From Epiperipatus broadwayi (lineage: Eukaryota; Onychophora; Udeonychophora; Euonychophora; Peripatidae): a stretch of DNA of 64,000 nt. The notes beneath the pieces are model-generated. The model saw nothing but the letters and a program-made list of their open reading frames with translations, ran no database searches and was not told where the DNA came from. A program made the position numbers and the translations under genes. Below are positions 57,880-64,000 of this stretch, piece after piece; position 1 is the stretch's first letter; the number at the start of each line of letters is the position of its first letter. The stretch is from the NCBI GenBank assembly GCA_028023455.1, contig JAQFVV010006833.1:181857-245856 (forward strand), written 5' to 3'.

Positions 57880-60800
57880 TTCCTAATGTCCACTCCATAC
57901 GTTCTTGTCGTTGCAGCTGTTATTACTATGTGATTATTCATATAGTATACGAACATGGAATGGGCTGCTCACCAACACACATTATCCAGCGTGGTGAGTT
58001 TATTGGCTTTTTACCTCTGAGTTTAAGATCAAGAAACACCATGGTCTTTCTTCTCAGTGCCTGATAAGGCAGAATGAATGTTTGTGTAAATGATAAATAT
58101 TTTTCCAATACATATATACAATTATGACAGACAAAAATAAAGCATGGCCCATATTCCCAGGAGGATGTAAAGTCACCAACCAAGGCAGCGGTTGGTGGCC
58201 GAAGGCGGAGAGTGCTAAGAATCCCCTGATTGCGGACCCAGGCTGCCATTTCATGACAACTTTTTATTTAGGTACTTACAACTGCAGATCACTTTCAAGT
58301 GAAGGAAGATTGCAAGAATTAGAAGAAGAACTGTCTTATATTAAATGGGACATTATTGGACTTTGTGAAGTTAGAAGAAAAGGAGAAGAAACAATTGATT
58401 TAAAAAGTGGTCATATACTCTATTATAAAGGCACACATATTGGAAATACAAGTGGAGTAGGATTCATTATAAATAAAAAGTGGAAGAACAATATTGTGGA
58501 GATTGATGGTGTATCGGACAGAGTGGCAAGATTAGTTATACAACTTAATAGCGGATACCAAATGCAGATAATTCAGGTTTATGCCCCAACAAGTTCTCAT
58601 AGTGATGAAGTATAAGATTTTTATATGGATGTACAAAAGGCTTTTGATCAGAGTAAACAACATTTTAAAATTGTTATGGGAGACTTTAATGCTAGAATTG
58701 GTAGACAAATGAAAGATGAAATTGCTGTAGGTAATTTTGGTTATGGTAATAGAAATGAGAGAGGACATAGACTTGTGGAGTTTGCAGAAAAAGAAAAACT
58801 TTATATTATGAATTCATTTTTTGAGAAAAATGTTAAAAGGAAATAGACATGGAAGCATCCAAATGAAGGTACAGCAGAATTGGATTATATTTTGACTAAC
58901 AGAAAATACAATGTTCTTAATAAATTTAACACAGGAAGTGATCATCGATTAGTAAGGTGTAAGTTACGTGTTAATGTAAAACTAGAGAGACAAAAATTAT
59001 TAAGAAAAACAATATTTACAGTTGATATTTCTAATCTTCAGAAACATTCTAATGAATTTAAATTAGAACTTACAAATAGGTTTCAAGTGTTAGGAGATTT
59101 TGAACATGATTCAGATTTGAATGAAATTAATATGAAAATAACTGATACACTTTTAAAAACAGCAACAAACATAGCTGGTAGAAAAAAGCAGCAATTGACT
59201 AATAAAATTTCTACTGAGACTAGAGAATTTATGAAGAAAAGAAGGAATATGAAGATATACAAAAATGATGTATTAAAAAGAATTGAATATCTCGAATTTT
59301 GTAAAATGGTACGGAAAAGAGTTGAAAATGATATAAGAAAGTATAATTGTGAAATAGCAAGGAAAGCTGTAGAAGAAAATAAAAGTCTCAAAAATGTTAA
59401 ACAACATTTTGGTATTGGTAGGAAATTTATATCTGCAATAAGAAAAAAAGATGGAATTATTACTAAAAAGAGAGATGACATCATGAAATTGGTAGAAGAT
59501 TTTTATCAAGAATTATATAGTAATAAAGAACAAGTACCTCCTATATCTATTACATCTTCCGAATTGCCCAGAATTTTAAATGAAGAAGTGAGACATGCAA
59601 TTACGTGTATGAAGAAAGGAAAGGCTCCAGGAAATGATGGAATTATAATTGATATATAAAAAGAAGCAGGTGAAGAAATAGAAACAATTTTAGGAAAGTT
59701 ATATACCAAATGTCTAAATGATAAAGATGTACCAGAAGATTGGAAGAATGCAGTAATAATATTAATATTTAAAAAAGGTGATAAAGAAGATATTAGAAAT
59801 TACAGACCTATCATCCTTTTATCAGTTTTATATAAAATTTTTACCAAGATAATTACAACTAGTCTACAGAGAACTTTGGATTTCCACCAACCAAGAGAAC
59901 AAGCTGGATTTAAAAGTGGTTTTAGTACAATAGATCATATCCAGGTATTGAGAGAAGTCATAGAAAGGACAAACGAATATGAGTTGTCATTATGTTTTGG
60001 ATTTGTAGATTATGAAAAGGCATTCGATTCTATACACATTTCTTCAGTGATTAAAGCATTGGATCATCAAGGTATAGATCCAGGATATTGTCATATTTTA
60101 AAGAATATTTATAAAAATGCAACAGCAACAATTAGATTACATAATGATACTGGAAAAATCAACATTGAGAAAGGTGTAAGACAAGGTGACTCCATATCTC
60201 CAAAACTCTTTACAGCAGTGCTGCAAGAAGTATTTTATGGATTAAAATGGGAAACTAAAGGAGTGAAAGTAAATGGAGAGTATTTAAGTCATTTAGATTT
60301 TGCATATGATGTAGTTGTTTTTGCAAATAATGCTTCAGAGCTGCAGGAAATGTTGCAGGAGTTAGCAGATGAAAGTAGAAAAGTAGGACTAAAGATAAAT
60401 GTTAAAAAGACTAAAGTAATGTTTAATCGATTTGCTCAAAATATGAAAATAAAGATTGATTATGAAGAATTAGAAGAAGTTAACAGTTACAAATACCTTG
60501 GTCAGATTATTAATACAGATGGAAACATAATGGAGGAAATTGATCATAGAATTAAACTTTGTTGGAGTGCTTTTGGTAGAAATAACTTGATACTAAAAGG
60601 AAATATGCCTATGTGTTTGAAAAGGATGGTTTTTAACAAATGTGTTTTACCAGTTCTTACTTATGGATCTGAGACTTGGACACTTAATAGAAGAGCAATA
60701 CAGAGACTTCAGACCACTCAAAGGAATATGGAGAGATGTATGTTGGGAGTAACAAGAAGAGATCGAAAACGCAATGTATGGGTAAGACAACAAACAGGTG

Positions 60801-61090
60801 TTACTGACCTTATTGAAAAAATTAAAAGATTGAAATGGAGTTGGGCTGGATATATTGCTAGAAGAGATGATAATAGATGGACAATTGAAATTTTAAACTG
60901 GATTCCAAGAGATTGTAAAAGACCCAGAAAGAGACCACATGTGAGATGGATGGATGAAATAAGAAAATGTGCAGGGGTGTTGTGGAGAAGAGAAGCTAAA
61001 GATCGGAGAAGATGGATTAAACTTGGAGAGACCTTCATCCTGCAGTGGATTGATAATGATTGATGATGATGATGATGATATATATATTTG
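57880..61090 (+). mobile_element. RTE-like LINE, nearly full length
   Basis: A GC-richer 5' region (about 57880-58123) precedes one long frame encoding APE endonuclease and RT. It ends in a (TGA)n stretch at 61063-61078 followed by (TA)n. A short tandem-repeat 3' end instead of poly(A) is typical of RTE-type LINEs. No target duplication was identified. Confidence 0.8.
58124..61063 (+). pseudogene. RTE-like LINE protein: APE endonuclease and reverse transcriptase
   Basis: One frame of about 980 codons, near the usual length for RTE proteins, is interrupted only by three in-frame stops (58613, 58844, 59657) with no frameshift. Endonuclease: LGTYNCRSLSS, IIGLCEVRRKGEE, IIQVYAPTS, MGDFNARIG and SDHRLVRCKL, holding the Asn, Glu, Asp and His of the AP-endonuclease fold. 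RT: FKSGFSTIDHIQVLRE, FGFVDYEKAFDS (motif A), GVRQGDSISPKLFT and HLDFAYDVVVFA, where Tyr replaces the first Asp of the expected DD pair. The C-terminus has YGSETWTL and RRDRKRNVWVRQQT. It nicks target DNA and copies its RNA there. The stops and the lost Asp make this copy inactive. Confidence 0.9.
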
Positions 61091-62926
61091 ACTCAGAAGA
61101 ATAAAATATGAATAATTAAAAAAATAACAGAAGTTACATATTTTATTTTACTATATATATATATATGTACATATAAATACAAATAAATACTTACCATCAA
61201 CAAAAACTCTTAATAACTCTGTGGTAAGTGTTAATGCAACTGAATTAACTAAAATGATAAAAACAACAGATTAAAAATATATTAGATTTCATTTTTAAAA
61301 AAGTAATACTACTGAAATAATTATAAATCATTCTATTTAAATGTATATACATTAATTACAATCATACATATTTTAATTAAGATTACAATGTAGTACAACA
61401 GTATAATATATAAACAAAACTATTAAATAATAGGACAAAAGTATCAGATAATGAAAATTATTCAATATTTTTTCAATTTTTGGCTGCTCTGTTTATCATG
61501 ATTTATTTTATAAGTGAAGAATAAAACAAAACCATTGTATTTTATTTTAATACTAAAAAATAAAAATAAAATATAAATATATATTTAAATTTCAATCTTA
61601 TCTAACTCAATTAATTATGTAATACTGAGAATTTATAATAATATTTATAAAGAAATAATCTTTAATGGCAAACATAAAAATCATTTACAAGATAAAGATT
61701 TTCTAGCCATTTTAATAGATATGCAAAAAAACACCCTCTCAAATTAATGTAATCCATTAATCAGATAAACAATGATTCCTTTTTAATCTTATGAGTGGAT
61801 TACATTGATGAAATAGGGTATTATTTGGAAGTTTACTAAAAAGATTAGAAAATCTGATTTGTAAAGGATTCATATAGTATGTGCATTTGAAAATTATTAT
61901 TTCATAAATAATATTTATTAATTTTTATACAAATTGTTTTTTAAAGATTTTCTAAGGTTTAAAAAGAATAAATATTATAAGATATATTTCATAAACATCT
62001 TTGACCACCTAGTAACACAATTAGTTAAACAATAAATAAAAGTTGAAATTTATTAATTAATGGAAAGACAAAAAAATAAGCTTTTTGCGCTGAGTATTAA
62101 ATTATTTGACTAATGTTAACTTATTAAAGTTATGATTCTAAACTTAAATTTTAATAATATATTTACACACAGTAAAAATGTGCATCTTGCAATATTGAAG
62201 TTATTATTTTATAATGATTCTTGAATACTATAGGAATAGCTATCAAGCAAATACAAATATACTATTAATAATGAATAAATATTTGAAGTGAATTAATTTC
62301 TCATTTGAAAATGGATAAAAAAAAGTTATGTTATTATGATTGGTGTAAATATATGGTACTCTAAGAAATAACACATTATGTGATATTTTAAATTAAAATT
62401 CTTTATATGTTTAAAAATCATTTCAAAGTTTTCTAAGAACATATTAAAATTCTGATAAATAAAAATTCCTAGATTTTTTTTTTCACAACCAATGCTATAT
62501 AAAACTATCAAAGAGAATCCATTATTAAGAATAGTAATTTAGCTTGAATACAAATAGTACATTTTGACCAAAAGTTATTGGAAATAATGGTACTGAGGCT
62601 GTAAATTCGCACAACATATAGATTAATTATCACAAATATGTTATTTAAGCAGAAAAATTAATACAAAGAAATATGAATGCATCCAGACTCAAAACAATGG
62701 CATTTAATAGATAGTTTTTATTAGGAATCAGAATATAAGAGAAGTTCACATTACAAGAGCACTCACAAGCTCATATTATTGGACAAATAATAGACTAGAC
62801 TGCTCTAAGATTAAAATGATAGTTGCATTAAAAAATAGGTATTATTCCAATTACATTTAAAAAAAAATAGTGTTCATTCTTTAGCAAAATCTACATTCTA
62901 AATTTCAACAGCTATTAAACACTAAA
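61091..62926. other. AT-rich stretch without recognisable genes
   Basis: Extremely AT-rich, only short stops-to-stops frames, and a (TA)n run near 61155. Confidence 0.6.
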
Positions 62927-64000
62927 ATGGCTAATTTGGATCTTCAGAATTATCATATTACTGAAGCATGGAATTCTTTTAAGGAGTTTGTTATGGATAC
63001 AAGTGAATATATTCTTGGATTCACTAAAAAAAGGAACTATGACTGGTTTTCTGACAATGATCATATTATTATGGATTTATTTTTTTTTAAAAATGGGTCA
63101 TTCTCTGTTTGACAAAATAACCAATTAGATGTGGAATTTCATAATAAATATTAAGACCTGAAAACAAAAATTCAATAATTGATAAAAAGATTTAAAATGC
63201 TTGGTGCATTAAAAGAAGATACAAACATGTACTGATTGTAATCCTTCTACATCTTTTTTTGATGTATTGAAAACAACATAAGACCTGAGAAATAGTATTA
63301 CAATCCTATTAAATCCAGCAAAGACCCTCTTTTATATGAAAATGATATTTTGAACAGGCAGAAAGGGTTTTTTGACCATTTTTTGAATAATGATATAAGA
63401 ATTGATATTACTTTTGATGGTATATTCATTTTATCTACTCATTTAGATTTAGAAAAAGATATCCAGTTTAATGAAATTAAAATAGCTTTTTGTAAAAATG
63501 GGAAAGGGGCTAGGTCCTGAAATAATAACTAGAGAAGTTTTTAAATATGATGGTGATATATTAGCTTCAAAATATATTCAGAATGTTTTAGTAATATCTG
63601 GGACCATAAAATTATATCAGATCTTAAGGATACTTTAATCATTCCCATTTTTAAAAACAAAGAGAAAGGTAGGATTGACATAATTATAAATATCATGGAA
63701 TATCATTATTATCCATTATAGTAAAAGTATTTTCAAGAATTTTATCGAATAGATTGCTTCAGTTATAGATGAATGATTACCAGAGAGTCAATGTAGTTTT
63801 AGGGAATCAAGAAGCACTATAGACAAGATTTTTGTTGTCAAGCAAATGCAAGAAAAATGTGGAGAACAAAGAAATAATTTACATATTACTTTTATTGATT
63901 TAGTCAGGCATTTGATTCAATTAAGATGACAAGTCTATGGCATTGTTTGAAATTGGTTGGCTGTCTATCAAAATTTATTTGTATTATACAACTACTACAT
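62927..64000 (+). pseudogene. Decayed LINE, RT N-terminal half, running off the window
   Basis: The first open frame (62927-63112) contains WNSFKEFVMDTSEYILGF and KKRNYDWFSDND, the segment between endonuclease and RT in a widespread animal LINE family. Later relics in shifting frames are EIKIAFCKNGKGA (about 63475), TLIIPIFKNKEKG (about 63633), YHYYPL and a STIDKIF-like region (about 63820), and a FIDL motif A relic near 63893. Many stops. The catalytic box lies beyond the window or is lost. It is a different family from the RTE-like LINE just upstream. Confidence 0.65.

Overview
The window looks like a gene-poor, repeat-dominated stretch of an animal nuclear genome, probably an invertebrate. 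It is very AT-rich and has no operons, ribosome-binding sites or recognisable host genes. It carries Penelope-like elements (PLEs) with GIY-YIG endonuclease domains, Ty3/gypsy LTR retrotransposons, hAT transposons with 8-bp target duplications, APE-type LINEs and tandem satellite DNA. The phylum cannot be decided from the sequence. Nearly every recognisable coding segment is mobile-element-derived and most are broken.

Layout. 1-1090: unidentified GC-richer block and a possible LTR. 3111-5430: decayed PLE whose tail holds a tRNA-like and a hammerhead-like motif. 5907-8839: dead hAT element with a foldback insertion inside. 9135-33950: one deep nest of insertions. The outermost layer is a decayed gypsy (Gypsy-A). 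Its 5' LTR is split by a head-to-head pair of PLEs (13-bp direct repeat). The left PLE is split by a solo LTR. The right PLE is split by an unidentified insert (15-bp direct repeat). That insert is split by an inverted 322-bp satellite array (14-bp direct repeat). The array is split by an 11.2-kb young gypsy (Gypsy-B, 4-bp TTAC duplication) with ~1.96-kb LTRs and most of gag-pol. 34793-35850: duplicated/inverted segment and a PLE fragment. 38590-39300: LINE fragment. 40483-40860: long hairpin. 43234-46633: a hAT MITE and a hAT transposase remnant only 57 bp apart, each with a perfect 8-bp duplication. 48981-57468: a third gypsy (Gypsy-C) carrying a palindromic PLE-tail/~400-bp-repeat insertion and two reverse-strand LINE copies. 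57880-61090: nearly complete RTE-like LINE. 62927-64000: decayed LINE running off the window.

Most notable. Two separate loci (13443-28743 and 50414-52931) have the same architecture: a short tandem repeat array that switches orientation in the middle, associated with inverted PLE sequence. In the second locus the ~400-bp repeat can be folded by eye into a hammerhead-ribozyme-like structure, which suggests retrozyme-type repeats mobilised with PLEs. Gypsy-B also has an unusual 2.9-kb leader built of T-tract modules and repeated primer-binding-site-like sequences, and a poly(A)-signal hairpin in each LTR.
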